Shown here in pieces: positions 52,622-62,144 of a stretch of 64,000 nt of DNA. The translations under genes were made by a program, and so were the position numbers. Below the pieces are notes generated by a model. It saw only the letters and a list, made by a program, of their open reading frames with translations. It was not told where the DNA came from and did not search any database. The DNA is from an uncultured Desulfobacter sp. (lineage in GTDB: Bacteria > Desulfobacterota > Desulfobacteria > Desulfobacterales > Desulfobacteraceae), in assembly GCF_963664415.1 (NCBI RefSeq), contig NZ_OY761445.1:310001-374000 (forward strand), written 5' to 3'. Each line of letters opens with the position of its first letter. Positions within the stretch are counted from its first letter, which is position 1.

Positions 52622-52738
52622 AAAAAAACAAGAACTGTCATGGGCCGGCCCGGGTTGCCAATATCCAGGCCCACCCCACAACAACCCATGAAAAAAATTG
52701 AACACCTTACTGAAACTTTCATTTAAACGGAGACAGGT

Positions 52739-55700
52739 ATGAAGGGTGATTTTAGTCGGTTAACATTCAATCCCAACAAACAATACAGCGGCGTTCTTTT
52801 CCAGCAGGGCAAGGTGCAATTAGATGCCGACCTGAATGAGTTACAGGCCATCAAACAATATCGTGAGGAGGTCGAGGCCGGCGATGTTATCGGAAAATAC
52901 GGAAGGCCAAAGAATGATGGTGGATTTGAAATCGGCCTTACGCCGGACCGTACTGATTTGACAATATCCTGTGGCCGGATCTATGTAGATGGCCATCTTT
53001 GCCAATCTGAGCTTTTCTCGTTCAAAGTTTTGCAAAAGGCCTTCACAGCAAATAATGAATTCCTGATGTTACCGATTGAACCGTTCAATAAAGGAGAACT
53101 AAAAAAAGGGCAATGGCTTGAAATATTTTCCGGAATCGATGTCTCTAATGTAGTCAAGGTCATAGATATCCATAATACGACCGTCACCTTTGAACCACCG
53201 TTGTCCTCCAAAGAGACGGACCGTTTTCCTACAATAAAGACAGCAATATTAATACGCCGGATTTTTACTTTTTTTAACCAGCCCTATCTCAATCCGGACG
53301 ATTTACCGAAAATATCTGCTGAAGTTGAGCTGGAAAAAGAAAGGTATCTTGTATATCTGGATGTGTGGGAACGGTACGTTACACATTTAGATGACGCTCA
53401 GATTCGAGAGACGGCCCTTGGTGGTATCGACACAACCGGACGCTCAAAAACAATATGGCAGGTCGCCCTTTTACCTGTCAACGCAGATGCACAGTGCGCC
53501 CATTTTGGAGAAGCATGGAGCCCGGCGGATAAGCCTTATGGCCAATTAAATGTTCAAACGGCCCCCGTACCGGAAACAACCAATAACTGTATGTTGCCCA
53601 TGCAGGCAGGCTATCAGGGCCTGGAAAACAGACTCTACCGCGTGGAAATCCATCAAGGCGGAGACTTAGGTTACGGTGATACAATAAGCTTCAAATGGTC
53701 CAGAGACAACGGATCAACAGTTATACAAGTGCACAAGATCGAGGAATCAACCCTTTTTGTTGATACAACAGGACCTGATTACGAGAGTAGCTTTACGATA
53801 GGTCAATGGACCGAATTAACAGATGATCTTCACGAATTCAACCGGTTACCAGGCCACCTAAGCAGAATCATTGACGCAACGCGTTCAAACACGATCACAC
53901 TTTCGAGTGCACCGCCGGAGACAATGAATCTTGCCGGCAATATGAAACTCAGACGATGGGACTGCGCCGGTGAGCAGACGATAAAGGCGGCAATGGGCCC
54001 GGAAGACTGGATCACACTTGAAAACGACATTCAAATCAATTTTTCCAAAGGGCATTATACCACCGGCGACTATTGGATGATACCAGCCCGATCCGTTATG
54101 CAATCGGAAAATGGAACCATTGAGTGGCCCCAGGATGATGATGAAAATCCACTCGCGCAATACGCCCAGGGCGTCCATCATCGCTATGCCCCTCTGGCAA
54201 TTGTTGATTTTGACTATACCAAGAGAACCTTTGAATTAATAGAGCAGAAAGACTGTTGCCCAATCTTTCCCTCACTCACAAGTATTACCGCAGAAGATGT
54301 CGGCTATAAAAGTACAGAGTGTCCCCTTCCCAATGCAGCCACGGTCAAAGATGCGATTGATTATCTTTGCAATCTGTATAAAGGTCCTTGTGAGTTAAGA
54401 TTAACTCCTGAACCAGGCTGGGAAAACAAATTGGCCCAGATCAAGGAAGGAGATGACGTTCATATTTGTTTTCGAACAGGAACTTATTCCCTTCAAAATA
54501 CTGTCATTCTAAAAAATATGGGCCACATAAAAATCACAGGCAATGGTTTTGGCACACAAATTATTGTGCAAAACAGTGAAACAGCCATAAAACTGGAAGA
54601 TTGTAAAAGTGTTTTTATACAAGACCTTTCTGCGCTCAGCATAGTAACGGGAAATACAGGGAACGACAACGGGCTTAATGGCACCTTCTCATTGGTAAAT
54701 TGTATGGATATTGCAGTTGAAAATTTATCTATACAATGTGGCGCAGGAACAAGTAAAGCCGCAACATGCCTGACCATAAGGAACGACATATCAGGTATAA
54801 GCCTGGCAGGCGGCAAGGGTTCGGTACGAATTGAGCACTGTAATCTACACATTGGACATATGCAGATCGGTATGTTGTTGGTTAATGTGGCAAGGGCGGT
54901 TATTGAAGACAATTACCTGACGGTTCCGGCAAAACCCAAACGCTATTCATTTGAATACGTTAACAAAAACAAAATCTATCGTTCAAAGGTCCGTAGTTTA
55001 TTAATAAACAATGCTGAAATACACACAATAAAGGAAGCTGAAAAAACAAGCGCTAAGTCTGATCAAACATCAAAAAAAAATGCATCTGTTCAATTGGGTA
55101 ACTTTAAGGCATATTTCAACACGGATCCTAAATTAACCCTGGAGTGGCAAAATATTGTAAAGGCAAACCCGCCTTCAGAAAACGAAATTATCAATACCGG
55201 GGACTTTTTTAAATATCTTAATCGGTTGGCAGACCAAATGATTTTAAACCAGGGCCAAATCCGGGGGTCAGTAAAAGTAACAGAGTGGTATAAAACTTTA
55301 AAAAATCAGAACCCGGCTGTTGCCGCCCAGGGAATTGTAATAGGAGGACAAGAGGCAGTTGATATTCGTGTGAAGAATAATACGCTTTGTGGTGTATCTG
55401 AAGGCATTCACGTTGGGCTGCGTCATCGGTCTATGGCACAAGGCAAGTACGATGATGTTGATCGTCTGGTAATAACGAATAATACCATAGACCTTCGATT
55501 TCCCCCTCTATCTTTCAAGGAACGGTATGGCATTTTTGTTGGAAATAGTAAAAGTGCAATTATAGAAAACAACTTTATCCGTGTTACTCGTTTTTCCTCA
55601 ACAACCTCAAAACATATAGAGGGCATCCGAATTTTTGGTTATTTAGGTCCTATGATGATTCTGAGGAGTAACCATCTTGAAAACTTTACAATCGGCATCT

Positions 55701-55897
55701 ATGTAAACCCACTCAATGATATTCCTCAATCACTTGTTCAATGGGTTGCGACAAATAACATCTCACCCAAAGCTAAATTTGCCCTTGAAATTGGGGCGCG
55801 TGCAAAACAAAATGAAGCGGAAAATGAAGCAACTGAACGTAACGAACGAAACGGGGCTTTAAAAGAAAAATTTCAACAAGATAACAATTTTTCTTGA
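52739..55897 (+). CDS. DUF6519 beta-helix eCIS protein
   Basis: 1052 residues. The N-terminal DUF6519 domain starts MKGDFSRLTFNPNKQYSGV and continues FQQGKVQLDADLNEL...IYVDGHLC. A jelly-roll/Ig-like middle is followed by a right-handed parallel beta-helix (~570-740 and ~880-1020, with VFIQDLSAL, DIAVENLSI, DIRVKNNTLCG, AIIENNFIRV), interrupted by a helical stretch (~755-870). The highly charged tail is AKQNEAENEATERNE-like. AT-rich compared with the J genes. Last gene of the operon; a fibre or receptor-binding role is inferred from the fold and position. Confidence 0.78.
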   Translation: MKGDFSRLTFNPNKQYSGVLFQQGKVQLDADLNELQAIKQYREEVEAGDVIGKYGRPKNDGGFEIGLTPDRTDLTISCGRIYVDGHLCQSELFSFKVLQKAFTANNEFLMLPIEPFNKGELKKGQWLEIFSGIDVSNVVKVIDIHNTTVTFEPPLSSKETDRFPTIKTAILIRRIFTFFNQPYLNPDDLPKISAEVELEKERYLVYLDVWERYVTHLDDAQIRETALGGIDTTGRSKTIWQVALLPVNADAQCAHFGEAWSPADKPYGQLNVQTAPVPETTNNCMLPMQAGYQGLENRLYRVEIHQGGDLGYGDTISFKWSRDNGSTVIQVHKIEESTLFVDTTGPDYESSFTIGQWTELTDDLHEFNRLPGHLSRIIDATRSNTITLSSAPPETMNLAGNMKLRRWDCAGEQTIKAAMGPEDWITLENDIQINFSKGHYTTGDYWMIPARSVMQSENGTIEWPQDDDENPLAQYAQGVHHRYAPLAIVDFDYTKRTFELIEQKDCCPIFPSLTSITAEDVGYKSTECPLPNAATVKDAIDYLCNLYKGPCELRLTPEPGWENKLAQIKEGDDVHICFRTGTYSLQNTVILKNMGHIKITGNGFGTQIIVQNSETAIKLEDCKSVFIQDLSALSIVTGNTGNDNGLNGTFSLVNCMDIAVENLSIQCGAGTSKAATCLTIRNDISGISLAGGKGSVRIEHCNLHIGHMQIGMLLVNVARAVIEDNYLTVPAKPKRYSFEYVNKNKIYRSKVRSLLINNAEIHTIKEAEKTSAKSDQTSKKNASVQLGNFKAYFNTDPKLTLEWQNIVKANPPSENEIINTGDFFKYLNRLADQMILNQGQIRGSVKVTEWYKTLKNQNPAVAAQGIVIGGQEAVDIRVKNNTLCGVSEGIHVGLRHRSMAQGKYDDVDRLVITNNTIDLRFPPLSFKERYGIFVGNSKSAIIENNFIRVTRFSSTTSKHIEGIRIFGYLGPMMILRSNHLENFTIGIYVNPLNDIPQSLVQWVATNNISPKAKFALEIGARAKQNEAENEATERNERNGALKEKFQQDNNFS

Positions 55898-56355
55898 CAA
55901 AAAAATGGCACCCTGATTAAGTCATTATATGTGACGCATATTACTGGTCGTAATCAGTCCGTGAGAAGAAGCCGACTCAGGTATTTCGTGAAAGCTTATT
56001 GTTCTTAGCCTTGCTATTTTCAATAGATATCCTTGATTCTTGATACGCCCATGCAAAGCGGCTGAAGGGTTCAACTCCCGCGTCACAATGAGGCGAGTCA
56101 AATAACGGCTCGCCCTTTTTTTGTGCCGACTTCACCCTTACTACAGCCTTTCTGGTTTTGAATCCTCTGGATGGTATCATAAAAAGCCTTTTGAATTTTA
56201 TCTCACAAATATAGATAGTTAGTTAACACATACGAATCTGACAACCTTTGTTAAAAATGGGATAAGATAACCAAGTGGTAATATACAGCTATATCGTTTT
56301 CAGGTGAAGTGTGATAATAATAAGGTTTAACTTAATTCAAATTAAAGGTTTCTAA
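55898..56355. other. 458-bp intergenic region after the eCIS operon
   Basis: Contains a second copy of the 14-mer TTTTTCTTGACAAA (55888-55901, over the preceding stop codon), a 15-base tmRNA T-arm-like string (56067-56081), the terminator at 56092 and AT-rich sequence before the sigma-factor gene. No convincing gene; a 67-codon minus-strand frame at 55977-56180 has no ribosome site and spans the terminator. Confidence 0.5.
56092..56121 (+). terminator. Terminator downstream of the eCIS operon
   Basis: GGCGAG (56092-56097) pairs with CTCGCC (56109-56114) around an 11-base loop and is followed by seven T. Likely the end of the eCIS transcript, about 195 bp after its last gene. Confidence 0.75.
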
Positions 56356-57318
56356 ATGGAAAATAAAGTTGACCCAAAAACTCCCAAAGTTACCAAAAAA
56401 CTAACCAAAAAAGATTTTTTGGTACCTGCAGGGAAAACCAAGGTCAGTTCCTCTAAAGCCATAGTCAAGTCTGATCCCATTCAAAGTTACCTTAATGAAA
56501 TCAATCGATATAAGCTTTTAACCCGGGAGCAGGAAATAGAACTGGGCCGACGGATTCAGGAAGATAACGACCAAGAAGCCGCCTATATAATGACCACATC
56601 CAACCTGCGTCTGGTTGTGAAAATTGCTTTGGAATTTCAACGCATCTGGATGCAGAATCTTCTTGATCTTATCCAGGAAGGCAATATCGGTCTTGTCCGG
56701 GCCGTCAAAAAATTTGACCCGTATAAAAACGTTAAATTTTCCTATTATGCATCGTTTTGGATCAAGGCATATATCCTCAAGTTCATAATGGACAACTGGC
56801 GCATGGTCAAAATCGGAACCACCCAGGGGCAGCGCAAGCTTTTTTTCAGATTAAAAAAAGAGAAACAATTGCTAATTGAGCAAGGCTTTGACCCTAAACC
56901 CAAGTTACTGTCCGAGCGGCTGGGTGTATCTGAAAAAGAGGTGGTGGATATGGATCAGCGGCTGGCCAACTGGGATCTTTCCCTTGATGAGCCGCTTAAA
57001 GATGATTCCAATACAGAGCGCATTGAATTTATAAATGTTGATTCGGATTCCTCCGAAGACCAACTGGCAAAAAAAGAGATCGAAGATATCCTGTACACCA
57101 AGGTAGATAAATTCAAGAAAACCTTAAACGACCGTGAACTGGATATTTTTGAGCGAAGAATTTTTTCCGATTCCCCCCAAACCCTTCAGGAAATAGGTGA
57201 AGTCTACAGCATCTCAAGGGAACGGGTCCGGCAGATTGAAAATAACATCATCAAAAAAATGAAAGCATATTTTAAAAAGGATATGCCGGATTTTGACATG
57301 TATGACCATGACCAGTAA
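56356..57318 (+). CDS. rpoH: RpoH-like alternative sigma factor (sigma-32 family)
   Basis: 320 residues. Region 1.2 DPIQSYLNEINRYKLLTREQE, region 2 (NLRLVVKIALEFQ, LLDLIQEGNIGLVRAVKKFDP, FSYYASFWIKAYI), an RpoH-box-like QRKLFFRLK and region 4.2 TLQEIGEVYSISRERVRQIENN. The QRKLFF box separates RpoH from RpoD/RpoS. A charged N-terminal extension (~40 residues) precedes region 1.2. Expected to direct heat-shock gene transcription. It lies directly downstream of the eCIS locus, but nothing shows that it controls it. Confidence 0.85.
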   Translation: MENKVDPKTPKVTKKLTKKDFLVPAGKTKVSSSKAIVKSDPIQSYLNEINRYKLLTREQEIELGRRIQEDNDQEAAYIMTTSNLRLVVKIALEFQRIWMQNLLDLIQEGNIGLVRAVKKFDPYKNVKFSYYASFWIKAYILKFIMDNWRMVKIGTTQGQRKLFFRLKKEKQLLIEQGFDPKPKLLSERLGVSEKEVVDMDQRLANWDLSLDEPLKDDSNTERIEFINVDSDSSEDQLAKKEIEDILYTKVDKFKKTLNDRELDIFERRIFSDSPQTLQEIGEVYSISRERVRQIENNIIKKMKAYFKKDMPDFDMYDHDQ

Positions 57319-57355
57319 TGGTCGTCTTCTAAGCGTTTAAAAAGGCATACCGTTC

Positions 57356-59116
57356 ATGAAACACCTTACCGTGTGTACCCTGGCCCTGGCGTCAGTCCTA
57401 AGCGTTTTTCCAGTTTCAGGCTGTATCAAAGCCCCGGGGACTGTCGATCTGGAACAAGCCGACAGCAAAAATATTACCGATCAGGACCCGACTTCAAGCG
57501 AAGACAATGACCTCCAATCGTCTTACTACTACCTTATGGCACGGCGCCACGAGAGTAAAAATGAAGCCGATCAGGCTAAAAATGCCCTGAAAAAGGCCAT
57601 GGAAAAGGATCCTGGCTCAAGCTTTCTCCAGCGCGAATACATCATATCTCTGAAGAAAGAAAAAAAATCAGAGCAGGCCTTGGCACTGGCCCAGGACCTG
57701 GCCAAAAAACATCCGGATGATGTGGAAAATCTGATCCTGCTTGCCCGACTAAAAAAAGGGGATGAAAAGGACATGACCCGCCTGCTGGAACGGATACTGG
57801 AACTGGCCCCCGAGGACAAAGAGACCTTTTTACGGCTGGGCAAAGTGTATCTGGATGAAGGTATGAACCTGAAAGCAATGAATTTATTTTCCCGTATGGC
57901 AAACATATTCCCCGACTATTATGTTGCCTATTTCTACCTGGGTGAGACCCAGCGAATGGAAAACCAGCTTGCAGCGGCCAGGGATTCCTACCTGAAAACC
58001 ATGGAACTTGAGCCCGATCTTTTAGAACCCCGGTTCCGGCTGGTCGATGTGTATAAAGCATTGGGTGAAAAGAAAAACAGAACCAGCATCATAGCGGTTC
58101 TCAAAGATATTCTTGATTCTGACCCTGGAAGTGAACGGGCTCTAATTGAACTGGGTCTACTCTACTATAACACCAAGGACCATCAAAACGCTGATGAAGT
58201 GTTCGCCGAACTTGGCCGGGAAATCCAGAAAAATCCCGAACTGGTGGTCAATATTGCTCAAATCCTGGTACCTGAGCATAGATACCAGGATGCTGCAACG
58301 GTACTGTCCCAGGTCAGAAAAGTGTTGCCCGGAAATGCCAACATCAATTTTTTTCTGGGTATGGCTTATGAAGGATTGGAAGAACCGGATAAGGCTATTG
58401 AGTATTATCTTAAAGTGACGCCTGATCACCCCCAGTATAAAAAAACAATTTTAAGTATTGCTTTTCTGTACAGGGATATGAACCGCACCGAAGATGCAGT
58501 TCGATTCCTGGAACAGCACCACAGACAAAGCCCGGCAGACATTGATATCACCTCTTATCTGGCATCATTTTACCAGGAAAGCGACCGTCACGACATTGCC
58601 GTCACCATGCTGCAGCGTGCTTTGAAAGAGGCCCCCAAAAATACGGCGTTGCTGTTCAAGCTTGGTGCGGTCCTTGATACGGCAGGCCAGCGTGAGCAAA
58701 GCATTGAAACCATGAAAACCATTATCAGGCTGGATCCCAAACACGCATCGGCCCTCAATTACTTAGGATATACCTATGCGGAAATGGGCATCCATCTAGA
58801 TCAGGCTCTGGAACTGGTACAAAGGGCCCTTGAGATCCGGCCTGAAGACGGCTTCATCACAGACAGTTTAGGATGGGTTTATTATAAAAAACAGGCCTAT
58901 GACAAGGCGGTTTTTTACCTTGAAAAAGCCGTTGAACTCTCTGACTATGAAACCGTTATTGCCGCCCATCTGGCCGAGGCATACACGAAAACCGGACAGC
59001 ATCAAAAAGCGGTTGCCATGTATAAAAAAGCGCTTGATAATGCCAGAGAGGATCAGGAAAAAGAGATTCGGGAAATTAAAGAAAAACTTAAACAATTAAA
59101 AAACACCCGGCAATGA
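57356..59116 (+). CDS. TPR-repeat lipoprotein
   Basis: 586 residues. Signal peptide with lipobox VSGC (Cys23), then about 12-14 tetratricopeptide repeats from ~45 to 580 (for example ALKKAMEKDPGSS, NYLGYTYAEMGIHLDQALELVQRALEIRPEDG, DSLGWVYYKKQAYDKAVFYLEKAVEL). A cell-envelope scaffold of the type often paired with a DUF4292/LolB-like lipoprotein, as here (ATGA overlap with the next gene). Exact role unknown; such pairs are suspected to act in outer-membrane or exopolysaccharide assembly. Confidence 0.82.
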   Translation: MKHLTVCTLALASVLSVFPVSGCIKAPGTVDLEQADSKNITDQDPTSSEDNDLQSSYYYLMARRHESKNEADQAKNALKKAMEKDPGSSFLQREYIISLKKEKKSEQALALAQDLAKKHPDDVENLILLARLKKGDEKDMTRLLERILELAPEDKETFLRLGKVYLDEGMNLKAMNLFSRMANIFPDYYVAYFYLGETQRMENQLAAARDSYLKTMELEPDLLEPRFRLVDVYKALGEKKNRTSIIAVLKDILDSDPGSERALIELGLLYYNTKDHQNADEVFAELGREIQKNPELVVNIAQILVPEHRYQDAATVLSQVRKVLPGNANINFFLGMAYEGLEEPDKAIEYYLKVTPDHPQYKKTILSIAFLYRDMNRTEDAVRFLEQHHRQSPADIDITSYLASFYQESDRHDIAVTMLQRALKEAPKNTALLFKLGAVLDTAGQREQSIETMKTIIRLDPKHASALNYLGYTYAEMGIHLDQALELVQRALEIRPEDGFITDSLGWVYYKKQAYDKAVFYLEKAVELSDYETVIAAHLAEAYTKTGQHQKAVAMYKKALDNAREDQEKEIREIKEKLKQLKNTRQ

Positions 59117-59157
59117 CAAGGGCATGTTTCAAGGCCAGTCATGAAGGGTTCTTTTGT

Positions 59158-59916
59158 ATGAAGTTTTCAGGCGTTGGTATTATTACCATACTCCTGTTTA
59201 TTGTCATGTTGACCGGGCCGGGTTGTGCGCTGCTTGGACTTCAATTTGGGAAACAGACAGATCCCCATGCCGAAGAAATCATAAGCCAAATCCAGAAATA
59301 CAATGCCCGGATTACCACATCCAAAGGCACTGGAGAGCTCACCCTGCTCCGGGGATTCGGCAAGGAAAAGTATAAATTCGCCTGGGCTGCACAAGCCCCC
59401 AACCGCCTGCGCATGACTCTGCTCATGTCCGGTCATCCTGTTGAAACCATTGCCTCCACCGGTCAATGGGTGACCTTTATCTCCCATACCGGTGCGCACA
59501 AGCCCCATTCAGCGGTATCTACAGATCCGGACCTCACCCCTTACATTAATATCCCGTTGCGTCTGTCTGAACTGGTCAGACTTCTTCTTGGCAAGGTGCC
59601 GGAACGGCCCTTTGATTGGGCCTGGACGCTCCCTGAAACACCGGGTAAGGTCTTTGCCTCACAATCGTTTTCTTCACAAATCCAGGAATGGGTAACCGAC
59701 GAAAACGCAAAAGTCACCAGGTATCGGGTGCTCGACAAAAAAAAGAATCCCATCTTCGGAATAGAATTTTCAAATTTTTCCAAACGGGACAATTTTTATA
59801 TTCCCAGGCTTATCTCCATAGAAAAAGGGGGCCGGCGTATCATGGACATCTCCTTGAAAAACATTATGCCCAATATTCCTGTAAAAGAATCGGTATTCAG
59901 GTTGACAGGATCATGA
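59158..59916 (+). CDS. DUF4292/LolB-like lipoprotein
   Basis: About 252 residues from the ATG at 59158: MKFSGVGIITILLFIVMLTG followed by PGC (Cys23), a possible lipobox though Pro at -2 is unusual. The mature part (SKGTGELTLLRGF, FAWAAQAPNRLRMTLLMSGHPVETIASTGQWVTFI) resembles the LolB/DUF4292 half-barrel that binds acyl chains. An earlier ATG at 59113 overlaps the TPR gene stop and adds 15 residues; both starts are possible. Translationally linked to the TPR lipoprotein. Confidence 0.72.
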   Translation: MKFSGVGIITILLFIVMLTGPGCALLGLQFGKQTDPHAEEIISQIQKYNARITTSKGTGELTLLRGFGKEKYKFAWAAQAPNRLRMTLLMSGHPVETIASTGQWVTFISHTGAHKPHSAVSTDPDLTPYINIPLRLSELVRLLLGKVPERPFDWAWTLPETPGKVFASQSFSSQIQEWVTDENAKVTRYRVLDKKKNPIFGIEFSNFSKRDNFYIPRLISIEKGGRRIMDISLKNIMPNIPVKESVFRLTGS

Positions 59917-59978
59917 AAATGAACATAATTTAGGCGGTGTTATTATTACCAAACCTCATAAGGAGATAAATATAAATC

Positions 59979-60851
59979 ATGATTCATGACAATGTTGAAC
60001 AGGCCAAAAAAGCAAGCAGTTGTTCCAATCAGCCCCAGAATAACGCTGCAAAGCAACAGATGGAAATGGAGGCAATGATCAAGGACAACCTGGCCAAAAT
60101 CAAAAATAAAATTTTCGTTCTGTCCGGTAAAGGCGGTGTGGGTAAAAGCTCAGTATCGGCAAACCTTGCAATCACCCTTGCAAAAAAAGGATATAAAACA
60201 GGTCTTATGGATGTGGATGTCCATGGGCCATCCATTGCCCAGATGTTTAATATCACAGAGCTTTTGGATATTACACCCGACACCAAGCAACTGTTGCCCA
60301 GACAGGTCAACGAAAACCTTACAGTGGTCTCGGTCCAGGCGTTGATGCAGGACAAGGACCAGGCTGTTATATGGAGAGGACCTGCCAAAACCGGCATTAT
60401 CAAGCAGTTTGTGGGGTCTGTTGCCTGGGGAAAACTGGATTATCTGGTTATCGACGCCCCTCCGGGCACCGGTGATGAACCGCTCACCGTTGTGCAGACC
60501 ATTCCGGATGCCAGGGGCATCATCGTGACCACGCCTCAGGAAGTGGCCCTTGCAGACATTCGCAAATCCATTTCATTTTGTAAAACCGTAAAAATGGAAA
60601 CCCTTGGTATCCTCGAAAACATGGCCGGCTTCACCTGTCCCCACTGCAATAAGCATATTGATCTTTTCAAAAGCGGCGGAGGAGAAAAAACCGCCAAGGC
60701 ACAGGGTTTGAATTTCCTGGGGTCCATCCCTTTTGATACACGCGTCGTTGAATCCGGAGATGCAGGTGTGCCCGTGATGACCTATGAAGCAGACGGTCCT
60801 TTTAAAAACGCATTTGAAAAGGTTGTAGAAAATATCCTCAAACAATTCTAG
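59979..60851 (+). CDS. mrp: Mrp/NBP35-family iron-sulfur carrier ATPase
   Basis: 290 residues. Deviant Walker A SGKGGVGKSSVSANLA, then MDVDVHGPS, YLVIDAPPGTGDEPLTV and the C-terminal CxxC of FTCPHCNKH that binds a bridging [4Fe-4S] cluster. Scaffold for Fe-S cluster assembly or transfer in the cytosol. ATG behind AAGGAGATAAA. Followed after 10 bp by the dGTPase gene. Confidence 0.93.
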   Translation: MIHDNVEQAKKASSCSNQPQNNAAKQQMEMEAMIKDNLAKIKNKIFVLSGKGGVGKSSVSANLAITLAKKGYKTGLMDVDVHGPSIAQMFNITELLDITPDTKQLLPRQVNENLTVVSVQALMQDKDQAVIWRGPAKTGIIKQFVGSVAWGKLDYLVIDAPPGTGDEPLTVVQTIPDARGIIVTTPQEVALADIRKSISFCKTVKMETLGILENMAGFTCPHCNKHIDLFKSGGGEKTAKAQGLNFLGSIPFDTRVVESGDAGVPVMTYEADGPFKNAFEKVVENILKQF

Positions 60852-60861
60852 GGGTGATTAA

Positions 60862-62028
60862 TTGAATCTGGAAAAAACACCCTGGGCAGTGAAAGCCCGC
60901 CTTGAACAAGGGGAAACCCAAATCCTTGGCAAACGGGCCTGTTTTTCCAAAAATGCTGTGCGGCGGTATTCGGAAAAGCGATCTGACACCGAGTACCGCC
61001 TCGCTTTTTCTGCGGATGCAGACCGTATTCTCAACTCTTTGGCCTACACCCGTTACAGTGACAAAACCCAGGTTTTTTCTTTGATCAATAACGATCATCT
61101 CACCCATCGGGTGCTCCATGTACAGATGGTTTCCCGGGTAGCAAGAACCATTGGGCGATATCTTGGGCTGAACACGGATCTCATTGAAGCGGCAGCCATG
61201 GGGCATGATATCGGGCATACGCCCTTTGGCCATGACGGCGAACAGTTTTTATCCTGCCTCACCCAGTCCGCAGGAGCAGGACACTTTCACCACAACCTTC
61301 AAAGCATGCAGTTTTTGGATGTAATTGAAAGAAACGGTAAAGGCTGGAATCTTACCCTTCAAACTCTGGACGCCATTGTCTGCCATAATGGGGAGGCTCA
61401 TGCACGTGCGCTTACCCCGGCACAGCCAAGAAAATTTGCCGACCTGGATACAATTGTCCGACAGATCCGGGCCGGCACCATTGATGATGTGATGCCCATG
61501 ACCATGGAAGGGTGCGTGGTGCGCATCGCCGACACTGTCTCCTATATCGGACGAGATTTTGAGGACGCTGTCCGTTTAAAGATTGTAACCCGAGACCAAC
61601 TGCCCGACAGTTGCCGAAAGCGTTTAGGGGCTACCCAGGGTACCATTGTCTTTAACCTGGTTACAGATCTGATCAACACAAGCATTGACCAAGATTTCAT
61701 CGGATTTTCCCCTGAGGTGGCTGATGCCCTGAAAGAACTGAAGCAGTTCAATTACCAATTTATTTACAAAAATCCCTTGATAAAGAAGCATCTGACAACG
61801 GTTGAAGATATTTTCAAATGTTTGTTTGACAGATACATGAACGATCTGGCCAAAGAAAACAAGTCTTCGGTTGTTTATTCCCAGTTTCTCAACGGCATGG
61901 AAGACTCTTATCCTGCGAACCACAGCCATGCCGAAATTACCCGGGATTTTATTGCCGGAATGACCGACTCCTATTTTATCCGTCAGGCCCCGGACCATTT
62001 GCGCCCTACGCCCATTAACTGGGTCTAA
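60862..62028 (+). CDS. dgt: Deoxyguanosinetriphosphate triphosphohydrolase-like protein (HD domain)
   Basis: 388 residues. HD-domain metal site: HRVLHVQMVSRVARTIG, then the paired His-Asp of AAAMGHDIGHTPFGHDGE and the later Asp in VRIADTVSYIGRD. Matches bacterial dGTPase-like proteins that cleave dNTPs to nucleoside and triphosphate. Start TTG at 60862 behind GGGGTG; no ATG gives a better N-terminus. In the same direction as mrp. Confidence 0.88.
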   Translation: MNLEKTPWAVKARLEQGETQILGKRACFSKNAVRRYSEKRSDTEYRLAFSADADRILNSLAYTRYSDKTQVFSLINNDHLTHRVLHVQMVSRVARTIGRYLGLNTDLIEAAAMGHDIGHTPFGHDGEQFLSCLTQSAGAGHFHHNLQSMQFLDVIERNGKGWNLTLQTLDAIVCHNGEAHARALTPAQPRKFADLDTIVRQIRAGTIDDVMPMTMEGCVVRIADTVSYIGRDFEDAVRLKIVTRDQLPDSCRKRLGATQGTIVFNLVTDLINTSIDQDFIGFSPEVADALKELKQFNYQFIYKNPLIKKHLTTVEDIFKCLFDRYMNDLAKENKSSVVYSQFLNGMEDSYPANHSHAEITRDFIAGMTDSYFIRQAPDHLRPTPINWV

Positions 62029-62144
62029 CGGCCACGGGCCAGCCTGACATATCAGCGGCCAGGTTTCAGCCAACAATGAAACAAGAGAGTAATTCAACAA
62101 CTGATTGAAACTTTTTTATAAATCACAGAGCACCTGAAACGCCA

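Noticed and set aside
52622..52738. Terminator between the gpI-like and DUF6519 genes
   Set aside because: The hairpin pairing is loose with a 21-base loop and no following T run, so read-through is expected.
27898..55897. Complete prophage or type VI secretion locus
   Set aside because: No capsid, portal, terminase, integrase or lysis genes, and no T6SS TssJ/L/M membrane complex; the presence of DUF4255, an Afp15-type ATPase and DUF4157 points to an eCIS.
56055..56090. Complete tRNA or tmRNA gene
   Set aside because: Only a T-arm-like string is present; no acceptor stem, D arm, anticodon arm or CCA end can be drawn.
55977..56180. 67-codon minus-strand open frame
   Set aside because: No ribosome site, spans the terminator hairpin and the tmRNA-like string; more likely an accidental reading of non-coding DNA.
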